DNA of 64,000 bases, from the NCBI RefSeq assembly GCF_003113895.1, contig NZ_BDUD01000001.1, positions 502,356-566,355 of the forward strand, read 5' to 3'. Below are positions 35,616 to 43,475 of the stretch, one piece after another. The position numbers and the translations under genes were made by a program. Each line of letters opens with the position of its first letter. The first letter of the stretch is position 1. Below the pieces are notes generated by a model, which had not been told where the DNA came from, made no database searches, and worked only from the letters and a program-made list of their open reading frames with translations. The DNA is from Nostoc commune NIES-4072. GTDB taxonomy: Bacteria > Cyanobacteriota > Cyanobacteriia > Cyanobacteriales > Nostocaceae.

Positions 35616-36584
35616 ATGGCTGCTACAAAATCTCTTGCCCTTGCTGGGAAGCGTCTCGCCAGACTCCTCACCTCGCAGGGCGTGCTGCTCATGCTCCTTA
35701 GTTTGGCTGTTTTCGCATCGTTTCGTTATGAAACCTTCCTAACACCTCTTAATCTGATGAACATCATGCGACAGAACAGTATGCTGGCGATCGTGGCACT
35801 AGGCATGACTGTTGTGATCCTGAGTGGAGGAATCGATCTTTCCGTGGGTTCCCTCGTTGCTCTAGGTGGTGTCATCGCGGCATTACTTGCTGGACAAGGA
35901 AGCTTCGTAGCAATTGTTAGCGGCATTGCCAGCACTACCTTGCTCGGTGTAGTAAACGGTCTTCTCGTGTCTCGCGCCAGGCTCCAGCCGTTCGTTGTTA
36001 CGTTATTCACCGCAAGCGCGGCACGGGGGCTAGCGTTGAGCATCACCGAAGAGAGGTCGATTGCCGTCCCATCGACAGCATCAGGACTTGTTTGGCTGGG
36101 TAGAGGGTTTATTGGTTTCGTTCCTGTCCCTGTGATTATAGTTGCGCTCTTATATTTTGCAGCTTGGTTTATGCTGCATAGAAGCCGATTAGGGTTGCAT
36201 GTGTTCGCTATCGGCGACAACGAGGAAGCCTCTCGGTTGATGGGCGTAAACCCAAACCAAGTGAAGCTTGCAGTCTACACATTTAGCGGTATGCTTTCAG
36301 GACTTGCTGGTGTCGTTCTCGCGGGTCGTCTAGGGGCGGGTCAACCTGTAGCTGCCTTTGGCTGGGAAACGGATGCGATCGCCGCAACCGTCATGGGAGG
36401 AACATTTCTTGCAGGGGGTCAGGGAAGCGTGTTTCCGACGCTTATAGGTGTCCTTCTCTTAGGAATGATGTACAACCTTCTGAATCTCGAAGGGACTATT
36501 ACTCCGTGGTGGCAGCTTGTGCTTCGAGGCGGCTTTCTACTTATGGTCGTGATATTTCAACAGCGCATCGCCCAGAGGGAATAA
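35616..36584 (+). CDS. yjfF: Sugar ABC transporter permease (YjfF-like)
   Basis: A 322-residue permease, the second membrane subunit of the same importer. It has the same family blocks as its neighbour with different spacing: IVALGMTVVILSGGIDLSVG, VNGLLVSRARLQPFVVTL, FAIGDNEEASRLMGVNPNQV (ATPase-contact loop) and AATVMGGTFLAGGQGSVFP. About nine hydrophobic segments are visible. It follows the first permease by 6 bp, so the two are co-translated. No sugar-metabolism enzyme or regulator accompanies the cluster, so the use of the imported sugar is not evident. Confidence 0.92.
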   Translation: MAATKSLALAGKRLARLLTSQGVLLMLLSLAVFASFRYETFLTPLNLMNIMRQNSMLAIVALGMTVVILSGGIDLSVGSLVALGGVIAALLAGQGSFVAIVSGIASTTLLGVVNGLLVSRARLQPFVVTLFTASAARGLALSITEERSIAVPSTASGLVWLGRGFIGFVPVPVIIVALLYFAAWFMLHRSRLGLHVFAIGDNEEASRLMGVNPNQVKLAVYTFSGMLSGLAGVVLAGRLGAGQPVAAFGWETDAIAATVMGGTFLAGGQGSVFPTLIGVLLLGMMYNLLNLEGTITPWWQLVLRGGFLLMVVIFQQRIAQRE

Positions 36585-36687
36585 TACCAATTCAATTAAT
36601 GATTTTAAACACATCTTTGGGTCAAAGACGCGATGAATCGCGTCTCTACAGATGGTCTATTTGTCGCATTCTTTTTTCAAATTGGTG

Positions 36688-36914
36688 TTTCGCGCAGCCT
36701 GCAAGAACTTCCGTCTTCCCTGTAAGAGCTTCCGCTTTCACGTTTGAGTGTTTCGCGCAGCCTGCAAGAGCTTCCGTCTTCCCTGTAAGAACTTCCGCCT
36801 TCACGTTTGAGTGTTTCGCGCAGCCTGCAAGAGCTTCCGTCTTCCCTGTAAGAACTTCCGCCTTCACGTTTGAGTATTTCGCGCAGCCTGCAAGAGCTTC
36901 CGTCTTCACGTTAG
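36688..36914. repeat. 63-bp tandem array built from three 21-bp subunits
   Basis: About 3.6 copies of a 63-bp unit. Each unit holds three related 21-mers: TTTCGCGCAGCCTGCAAGAGC, TTCCGTCTTCCCTGTAAGAAC and TTCCGCCTTCACGTTTGAGTG. The copies are nearly identical. The period is a multiple of three, so both strands stay open for about 85-170 codons, but there is no ribosome site or non-repeat domain; I treat it as non-coding. It starts about 100 bp after the yjfF-like gene. Confidence 0.85.
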
Positions 36915-37040
36915 CAAAAACATACTTGCGTTACACCTATTTTCACGTATATAAAATATACTTTTGCAGTACAGCAATACTGTGTGCTGACAATAAATGT
37001 GGTTCAAAGATGTAAAAACTACTGTTAGTCATTTAAGTTT

Positions 37041-37135
37041 CTAGGACTTACGCACACTCTACGAATTCTCGGCGCTCTTGGCGTCTTGGCGGTTCGAGAA
37101 ATTAAGCTTTTTAGCAATTTTTGCGTAAGTCCTAG
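37041..37135. mobile_element. 95-bp MITE with perfect 14-bp inverted ends
   Basis: CTAGGACTTACGCA (37041-37054) and TGCGTAAGTCCTAG (37122-37135) are exact inverted repeats. Taking TA as the target duplication, the element would read GGACTTACGCA to TGCGTAAGTCC. The interior includes CGCTCTTGGCGTCTTGGCGG, text common in Nostoc repeats. It is non-coding and presumably mobilised in trans. Confidence 0.7.
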
Positions 37136-37383
37136 TTTCAATACTTCTCGGTTAAGCCCAAAATCAGGTAAATTAAGGGTTTCACCTTTTCTTCGTGAGA
37201 TTCGTCCTTTTTTGCTCTTTTTGATTAGACATAGAAGGGAAAAAGAATGTAAAGACGTAGTAGTGCTACGTCTCTACAAGGGTTCTGGGTAACGCATATT
37301 TTATTTCTGGAGATGTCTATTGGCGATCGCTAGAAATATTATTAGTATTCAGCAAAACACTAGCTCCTGGGCACTTATGACTA

Positions 37384-37803
37384 CTAAGGCACAATCAGCA
37401 CTGGACAAGGAGAAAGATTAATTACGCGAGTAGTAACACTATCATCGGCTCCCTCTTCAGTCAAGCCTAGCCCTCGACAGCCCATAATGATTAAATCGGC
37501 TCCGATTTCATCAGCGACATCGCAGATAGTAAAAGCTGGTTTACCCCGCCTTTCCAGGATTTCAGCTTGAATTCCTTGCCCAGAAAATAAAGATTGGGCA
37601 TTTTCCAGCAGTTTAGCAACTACCTCTGGTGACACCATCGGATCGTCTGCACTAGGCGCATCTGGAGGCGGTTCTTCTACCACAGACAGCAGCACCAAGC
37701 GACTGCCATACTTTTTGACTACGTTGGTTACTACATCAGCAGCTTCCCGCGTTTCCCGGCTTTGATCAATAGGAAATAGTACTGTCTTAAATATCTCTGT
37801 CAC
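37384..37803 (-). CDS. Universal stress protein (UspA family)
   Basis: A 139-residue cytoplasmic USP domain. The fold starts with MTEIFKTVLFPIDQSRE and ends with MGCRGLGLTEEGADDSV and SPCPVLIVP. The ATP-binding pattern G-x2-G-x9-G(S/T) is only partly kept: GCRG is present, but the following GS/T is replaced by DD. ATP binding is therefore uncertain. The start is GTG; no ATG is available nearby. It is divergent from pgk with only 80 bp between starts, so the two promoters must overlap or adjoin. Confidence 0.92.
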   Translation of the reverse strand: MTEIFKTVLFPIDQSRETREAADVVTNVVKKYGSRLVLLSVVEEPPPDAPSADDPMVSPEVVAKLLENAQSLFSGQGIQAEILERRGKPAFTICDVADEIGADLIIMGCRGLGLTEEGADDSVTTRVINLSPCPVLIVP

Positions 37804-37883
37804 TTGGGTACCCCTGACTCCGGTAAAATCTTGATGGTTCTACTTTCAAAACAATAACAAAAAGGCAATCAGGAGAGTTTGGT

Positions 37884-39086
37884 GTGTCCAAAAAAAGTTT
37901 AGCAAGTTTATCTTCGGCTGATATATCTGGGAAACGTGCCTTAGTGCGGGTTGACTTTAACGTGCCTGTGGACGATCAAGGCAACATTACCGACGATACT
38001 CGCATTCGCGCAGCTCTACCAACCATCCAAGATTTGACGCAGAAGGGAGCTAAGGTCATTCTCGCCAGCCATTTTGGCCGTCCCAAGGGTGTGGATGACA
38101 AATTACGCCTAACTCCCGTTGCCAAGCGTCTCTCTGAGTTACTGGGGCAAGAAGTCGTTAAAACTGATGACTCCATTGGTGATGAAGTTGCAGCTAAAGT
38201 TGGTGCGTTGCAAAATGGCCAAGTGCTGTTACTCGAAAATGTCCGTTTTTATCCAGAAGAAGAGAAAAACAATCCAGAATTTGCGAAAAAATTGGCAGCT
38301 AATGCTGATTTTTATGTAAATGATGCTTTTGGTACTGCACACCGCGCCCATGCTTCTACTGAAGGTGTGACTAAATTCCTCAGCCCTTCTGTGGCTGGAT
38401 ATTTGGTTGAAAAGGAATTGCAATATCTGCAAAATGCTATTGAAAATCCCCAACGTCCTTTGGCAGCAATTATTGGCGGTTCCAAGGTTTCCAGTAAAAT
38501 TGGCGTGATTGAAACTTTGCTAGAGAAGTGCGACAAGCTAATCATCGGCGGTGGGATGATTTTCACCTTCTATAAAGCCCGTGGTTTGAATGTTGGTAAG
38601 TCGTTGGTAGAAGAAGACAAGCTAGAACTAGCGAAGTCTTTGGAAGCTAAGGCTAAAGAACGGGGCGTTGCTTTACTGCTTCCTACAGATGTGGTATTGG
38701 CAGATAACTTTGCCCCTGATGCCAATTCTCAAACCGTTAGCATTGAGAATATCCCAGATGGTTGGATGGGTTTGGATATTGGGCCAGACTCGGTGAAATT
38801 TTTCCAAGATGCCCTTGCAGATACCAAAACGGTAATTTGGAACGGGCCAATGGGTGTGTTTGAGTTTGATAAGTTTGCCAAAGGTACGGAAGCGATCGCT
38901 CATACCCTCGCCGAAATCGGTAAAACTGGTACTACCACCATCATTGGCGGCGGCGACTCAGTAGCGGCTGTGGAAAAGGTTGGTTTAGCTGACCAAATGA
39001 GCCACATCTCCACCGGCGGCGGCGCTAGCTTAGAGTTACTTGAAGGCAAGGTATTGCCTGGAATTGCAGCTTTAGATGATGCGTAA
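37884..39086 (+). CDS. pgk: Phosphoglycerate kinase
   Basis: Complete 400-residue glycolytic and Calvin-cycle kinase that interconverts 1,3-bisphosphoglycerate and 3-phosphoglycerate with ATP. It starts at GTG ([17 protein letters not shown]) with AGGAGAG some 12 bases upstream. Conserved blocks: [61 protein letters not shown] and [13 protein letters not shown]. The last 36 codons (38979-39086) are duplicated at 43255-43362 in a diverged copy. A terminator hairpin separates it from the converging RTX gene. Confidence 0.98.
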   Translation: MSKKSLASLSSADISGKRALVRVDFNVPVDDQGNITDDTRIRAALPTIQDLTQKGAKVILASHFGRPKGVDDKLRLTPVAKRLSELLGQEVVKTDDSIGDEVAAKVGALQNGQVLLLENVRFYPEEEKNNPEFAKKLAANADFYVNDAFGTAHRAHASTEGVTKFLSPSVAGYLVEKELQYLQNAIENPQRPLAAIIGGSKVSSKIGVIETLLEKCDKLIIGGGMIFTFYKARGLNVGKSLVEEDKLELAKSLEAKAKERGVALLLPTDVVLADNFAPDANSQTVSIENIPDGWMGLDIGPDSVKFFQDALADTKTVIWNGPMGVFEFDKFAKGTEAIAHTLAEIGKTGTTTIIGGGDSVAAVEKVGLADQMSHISTGGGASLELLEGKVLPGIAALDDA

Positions 39087-39117
39087 GTAGGAACTGGGGA
39101 CTAGGGACTGGGGAATA

Positions 39118-39143
39118 AGATTAAAAATACTATTTTTTAATCT
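39118..39143. terminator. Bidirectional terminator between pgk and RTX gene 1
   Basis: AGATTAAAAA (39118-39127) pairs with TTTTTAATCT (39134-39143) around a short loop, giving an A-rich stem with T runs in both orientations. It is enclosed by GGGGACTAGGGACTGGGG and CCCAATCCCCAG, which can extend the pairing. It lies between two converging genes. Confidence 0.6.
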
Positions 39144-39199
39144 CTAGTACCCAATCCCCAGTAAGTAATGTCAGTACAATCTTTAAGTTGACAGCGTTT

Positions 39200-40537
39200 T
39201 TATGCCAAACTGACTTCTAGGGTATAAGAAAAATCAGCTCTAGAGGTGCTACCTGAGAAAACTCCGCCATTTTCAGGCAAGAAAGCAAATTTACTCACTG
39301 AAATGGAGTACGTACCTGCACCCAGAGAACTGGTGATTAATGACGAATTGTCACCGGGAACCCCACTATCGTCGTTACTTTGTAATAAAGTTCCAGTAAT
39401 GTCAAACAGTCCGAGAATTGTATCTCCCGATGTCACTGTTGCGATAGTCACTGTTCCTGGATTAGCTAAAGAAAATGTAAAAAAGTCAAAATCGGGCTTA
39501 TCCCCTGGTTGAACTGTTGTTAACTGGGCTAAGAGATTAATGTCTGAGCCTGATGATAAGGAACCTAAACCTTCAGCGGTGTCTAGTGAGTTGTTTCTAG
39601 CTTCTCCAGCATTTTCTCGCTCATAGAAAAGGAAGTCATCACTATCAAGTCTGAGATTGTTTCTCCTCTGTACAACACCTATGCTCTCATCTTGCTCTGT
39701 TAAGAATATTCGTGTGTTACTTCCAACAACTTGCAGGCGGTAGTCTTGTGGAGATCCTTTGAGTTCAATTCGATCTTGACTAGAGTCAAAGTCAGTAATA
39801 GTAGCCAAGTCCCCAAAACCAGAACTTGTAATGCTGTTATCGTCGTAGAAAACATTTACAGCGTCACCCAGGATAAATCTATCTACCCCAGCCCCGCCAG
39901 TGAGGTTATCAATTTCCCCTATTCCAGGTGGAAGCGGACTATCAGGGAAAACACCGATGAGGATGTCGTTTCCAGCTCCGCCATTGAGTACCTCATTGCC
40001 TGGCCCGCCCTGTAGACTATCATTGCCGTCGCCACCATTGAGGATATCATTGCCATTATTACCATCTAGAGTATCATCGCCTGCTCCGCCATTCAAAGTG
40101 TTGTTAAAAGTATTACCAAAAATGAAGTTGCTAAGATTGTTACCTGTCCCAGTGATGTCCCCACCTTCCCTCAGCGTCAGGTTTTCTAGATTGGCACCTA
40201 GTGTATAGGATACAGAAGACCGGACGGTATCTGTGCCTGAATTCGCAGCCTCTGTAATGGTATCAAGAGTAGTGTCAACAAGGTAAGTGTCGTCGCCTGC
40301 TCCCCCACTCAAAGTGTCAGTACCTAAGCCCCCATCAAGTGTGTCATTGCCATTTCCACCGATTAGGCTGTCGTTTGCCGTCCCACCTGCGAGAGAATCA
40401 TTACCATCTACACCATTTAAAGTGTCATTACCGGAGATGCTATTGGCATTACCACCACTAGCCCAACCAACTATCGTGTCATTTCCCGAAGTCCCAGAAA
40501 GATTGTCAGCACTTGTTTTGCCGAAAATAAATGCCAT
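39200..40537 (-). CDS. RTX calcium-binding protein with PPC domain, paralogue 1
   Basis: A 445-residue secreted-type protein. N-terminus MAFIFGKTSADNLSGTSGND has no Sec signal. Residues 15-95 and 135-200 carry RTX nonapeptides (GGxGxDxxx, e.g. GGNGNDTLDGGLGTDTLSGG), which bind calcium in beta-rolls. Residues about 345-445 form a pre-peptidase C-terminal-like (PPC) domain (DFDFFTFSLANPGTVTIATV, then SLGAGTYSISVSKF). No enzyme domain is present. AGGAGAAATAAC before the ATG is a clear ribosome site. It is the shortest of three tandem paralogues: against paralogue 2 it lacks 149 residues between two NDTLDGG repeats. Type I secretion is likely by family; function may be adhesion or matrix. Confidence 0.9.
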   Translation of the reverse strand: MAFIFGKTSADNLSGTSGNDTIVGWASGGNANSISGNDTLNGVDGNDSLAGGTANDSLIGGNGNDTLDGGLGTDTLSGGAGDDTYLVDTTLDTITEAANSGTDTVRSSVSYTLGANLENLTLREGGDITGTGNNLSNFIFGNTFNNTLNGGAGDDTLDGNNGNDILNGGDGNDSLQGGPGNEVLNGGAGNDILIGVFPDSPLPPGIGEIDNLTGGAGVDRFILGDAVNVFYDDNSITSSGFGDLATITDFDSSQDRIELKGSPQDYRLQVVGSNTRIFLTEQDESIGVVQRRNNLRLDSDDFLFYERENAGEARNNSLDTAEGLGSLSSGSDINLLAQLTTVQPGDKPDFDFFTFSLANPGTVTIATVTSGDTILGLFDITGTLLQSNDDSGVPGDNSSLITSSLGAGTYSISVSKFAFLPENGGVFSGSTSRADFSYTLEVSLA

Positions 40538-41206
40538 GTTATTTCTCCTGAATTTCTCACTAATACGTAAGTTCAGCCTCAGTCAAATAACTATTCATCA
40601 GTAAAGATGTAGATTATTTGCCATTTGTGTAATCTAAATTAAAAACCACTAATTATTTGGTTAATAACTTATAAAGAAAAAATATCCACTTATTTATTGT
40701 AGGCTGACCCGAAAAACCCGCCTTTGCTTACGCGGGAGGGAGACGCCTACTCTAAAAAATTAGATAATTTCTTTTTTGAAAGTTCCTTAATTTATCACCC
40801 AAATGGAAAGTAATTAGATCAAATCCCAAATTTTTTGGAACCCACATTCTAATTTTTTTAAATATGCATGATATACAATGTTACATCAACTATATGTTAC
40901 TAAAGTTTAAAAATCTTAATAAAGATTATTTTTAGTACAGATATATTTATCTATAATCTAACTTTTAATTAAAAAATATTTCAAACTATGTCTTGAAAAG
41001 TGACAAACGGGAGTTGATAGTTCAACACAAGAGAGCGCTGCTTGTTACTATATCTTGTCTAAATTTAGAAGAAAATAATCTTGCCTGATAAATGGTCTTT
41101 TCTTAGGTAAGGGAGACACGTTACCGTGTTCCCCTAACTAAATAGAAGGAAAAATATCCTCGAATCTGCGCTCTGATGTCAGTACTTTTTTAAGTTGACA
41201 ACATCC
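40538..41206. other. Intergenic region between RTX genes 1 and 2
   Basis: The first 250 bases upstream of RTX gene 1 (40538-40790) are nearly the same as those upstream of RTX gene 3 (45288-45530), including the AAATATCC..TTTATTGTAGG motif and ACCCGCCTTTGCTTACGCG. They probably contain the shared promoter. The rest is AT-rich without genes; the last 60 bases before 41206 resemble the 3' flanks of the other two RTX genes. Confidence 0.6.
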
Positions 41207-42997
41207 TTATGCAAAACTGACTCCTAGCGTATAAGAAAAATCAGGTACAGAAGTGCTACCAGAGAAAATTCCGCCATCTTCAGGTAAGAAACTAAATTTA
41301 CTCACTGAAATTGAGTACGTACCTGCATTTAGGAAAGTATTGATTAATGATGACTGGTCTAAGCCATTATCGTCGTTAGTTTCTAATACAGTTCCAGCAC
41401 TGTCAAACAGACCGAGAATTGTATCTCCAGATGTCGCCGTACTAATAGTGACAGTTCCTGAATTGGCTACAGAAAATTTAAAAAAGTCGAAATCGGAATT
41501 ATCCCCTGGTTGAACTGTTGCCAACTGGGCTGAGATATTAATGTCTGAGCCTGATGATAAGAAACCTAACCCTTCAGCGCTGTCTAGTGAGTTGTTTGTA
41601 TCTTCTCCAGGATTTTCCCGCTCATAGAAAAGGAAGTCATCACTATCAAGTTTAAGATTGGTTTTTCCTTCCAGAACACCGATGATTTCATCTTGCTCTC
41701 CTGTCGGTTTGTCTAAGAATATTCGTGTGTTGCCTGTAATAGTTTGCAAGCGGTAGTCTTGTGGAGTTCCTTTGAGTTCAATTCGATCTTGGCTAGAGTC
41801 GAAGTCAGTAATAGTAGCCAAGTCCCCAAAACCAGGACTGGTAGTATTGTTATCGTCGTAGAAAACATTTAGAGCATCCCCTAGGATAAATCTATCTGCC
41901 CCATCTCCACCTGTAAAGCGATCAGTTTCTCCTATTCCAGGTGGAAGTGGACTACCGGGGAAAACACCTATGAGGATGTCGTCTCCAGCTCCGCCATTGA
42001 GTACCTCATTGCCTGGCCCGCCCTGTAGACTATCATTACCGTCGCCACCATTGAGGATATCATTGCCATTATTACCATCTAGAGTATCATCGCCTGCTCC
42101 GCCATTCAAAGTGTTGTTAGAAGTATTACCAAAAATGAAGTTGCTAAGACTGTTACCTGTTCCGGTGATATCGCTACCTTCCCTTAGTCTCAAATTTTCT
42201 AGATTGGTGCCTAGTATGTAGGTGACAGAAGACCGGACGGTATCTGTGCCTGAATTTGCAGCCTCTGTAATGGTGTCGGTAGTACTATCAATGATGTAAG
42301 TGTCGTCGCCTGCTCCCCCACTCAAAGTGTCAGTACCCAAGCCCCCATCAAGTGTGTCATTGCCATTATTACCGGATAATCGGTTATTTTGCCTGTCACC
42401 AACAATGCTGTCATTTCCATTTGTGCCGATGACATTATCAAAGTTGACTGCTGTAAATGACAATCTTCCCAAGCCAGGAACGTTACTGGCAGCTAAACTT
42501 TGGGTTTGCAGATTAACAGTGATAGATACCTCAGCCAAAGATTGGGATGCATCTATGGTGTTGTTGGCAACATTAGGATTAGCAATAACCTTTTCTACTC
42601 TAAAGAGTTGGTCTTGACCAAATTTTCCAGCTTTTTCAATGGTTCCAAAACCTGACAAGGTAATGGTTTGATTTAATTGACTGTAGTCTGCGGTATCAAT
42701 GCCATCTCCGCCATTAATGCTGTCATTATCCTGACTGCTTATGAAAGTGTCATTGCCTGCACCACCTATTAGAGTGTCGTTTCCTGTGCCACCATCAAGT
42801 GTGTCATTGCCGTTTCCACCGCTTAAACTGTCGTTTGCTGTCCCACCTGCAAGAGAATCATTACCATCTACACCATTCAAAGTGTCATTACCAGAAGTGC
42901 TATTGGCATTACCACCACTAGCCCAACCAACTATCGTGTCATTTCCCGAAGTCCCTAAAAGATTGTCAGCACTTGTTTTGCCGAAAATAAATGCCAT
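41207..42997 (-). CDS. RTX calcium-binding protein with PPC domain, paralogue 2
   Basis: A 596-residue homologue of the proteins at 39200-40537 and 43476-45287. The order is RTX block (residues 15-95), a non-repeat segment of about 120 residues (DTADYSQLNQTITLSGFGTI, then LQTQSLAASNVPGLGRLSF), a second RTX block (about 205-345), an acidic linker region (ITDFDSSQDRIELKGTPQDY), and the C-terminal PPC domain (about 495-596). The middle segment is the part missing from paralogue 1. The start MAFIFGKTSADNLLG and the ribosome site are the same in all three. Secretion by a type I system is inferred; no transporter genes are in this window. Confidence 0.9.
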   Translation of the reverse strand: MAFIFGKTSADNLLGTSGNDTIVGWASGGNANSTSGNDTLNGVDGNDSLAGGTANDSLSGGNGNDTLDGGTGNDTLIGGAGNDTFISSQDNDSINGGDGIDTADYSQLNQTITLSGFGTIEKAGKFGQDQLFRVEKVIANPNVANNTIDASQSLAEVSITVNLQTQSLAASNVPGLGRLSFTAVNFDNVIGTNGNDSIVGDRQNNRLSGNNGNDTLDGGLGTDTLSGGAGDDTYIIDSTTDTITEAANSGTDTVRSSVTYILGTNLENLRLREGSDITGTGNSLSNFIFGNTSNNTLNGGAGDDTLDGNNGNDILNGGDGNDSLQGGPGNEVLNGGAGDDILIGVFPGSPLPPGIGETDRFTGGDGADRFILGDALNVFYDDNNTTSPGFGDLATITDFDSSQDRIELKGTPQDYRLQTITGNTRIFLDKPTGEQDEIIGVLEGKTNLKLDSDDFLFYERENPGEDTNNSLDSAEGLGFLSSGSDINISAQLATVQPGDNSDFDFFKFSVANSGTVTISTATSGDTILGLFDSAGTVLETNDDNGLDQSSLINTFLNAGTYSISVSKFSFLPEDGGIFSGSTSVPDFSYTLGVSFA

Positions 42998-43254
42998 GTT
43001 ATTTCTCCTAAATTTCTCACTAATACGTAAGTTCAGCCTCAGTCAAATAACTATTCATCAGTAAAGATGTAGATTACTTGCCATTTGTGTAATTTATAGC
43101 AATCTGAGTCAGATTTTTTGGTAGCAAATCTTTTTTATACCAAAAAATAATTTTCTATTAAAGAAATGCATATTAGAATGCATTTCTTTAATTCATATAA
43201 AAATCTAGAAATTATGTAAAACTTAATAATACTTAAGCATTACATAATTATTCA
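42998..43254. other. Upstream region of RTX gene 2
   Basis: The first 95 bases (42998-43092) match the upstream regions of RTX genes 1 and 3, and then the match stops abruptly at about 43092, replaced by AT-rich DNA with a self-complementary AATGCATTTCTTTAAT/ATTAAAGAAATGCAT stem near 43157-43193. The break marks a recombination or insertion junction. Confidence 0.6.
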
Positions 43255-43362
43255 GTCGGTTTAGCCGACCAAATGAGCCACATCTCTACCGAGGGCGGCG
43301 CTAGCTTGGAGTTAGTTGAAAGCAAGGTATTGCCTGGAATTGCGGCTTTAGATGATGGTTAA
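43255..43362 (+). pseudogene. Duplicated 3' end of pgk
   Basis: These 108 bases align without gaps to the last 36 codons of pgk (38979-39086), 97 of 108 bases identical by hand comparison, ending in the same stop position. The frame is intact ([20 protein letters not shown], then [15 protein letters not shown]). Five of the codon changes are silent and four alter residues. No start or upstream pgk sequence is present, so it is not a gene. It lies beside RTX gene 3 exactly as the real pgk end lies beside RTX gene 1, showing that pgk tail and RTX gene were copied as one segment. Confidence 0.9.
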
Positions 43363-43475
43363 TAGCCATCTTTAGAATTATATAGAGACTTTATATGTAA
43401 AGTCTCTACATTAAATAGGGGAAAAACTGTGGAAACTAAATGCCTGAAATTACAATCTTTAATTTAACAACCTTC

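Larger units (their letters stand above)
36585..37383. other. Intergenic region with repeat arrays
   Basis: The stretch contains the palindromic GACGCGATGAATCGCGTCTC (about 36627-36646), the 63-bp tandem array (separate entry), a MITE (37041-37135) and a small hairpin GACGTAG...CTACGTCTC near 37253-37276. Long frames crossing it on both strands come from the repeats. No gene is supported. Confidence 0.6.

Noticed and set aside
36506..37015. 169-codon plus-strand frame and its minus-strand counterpart (36646-36909) as genes
   Set aside because: Both derive from the 63-bp repeat array, and the plus frame starts inside the permease gene.
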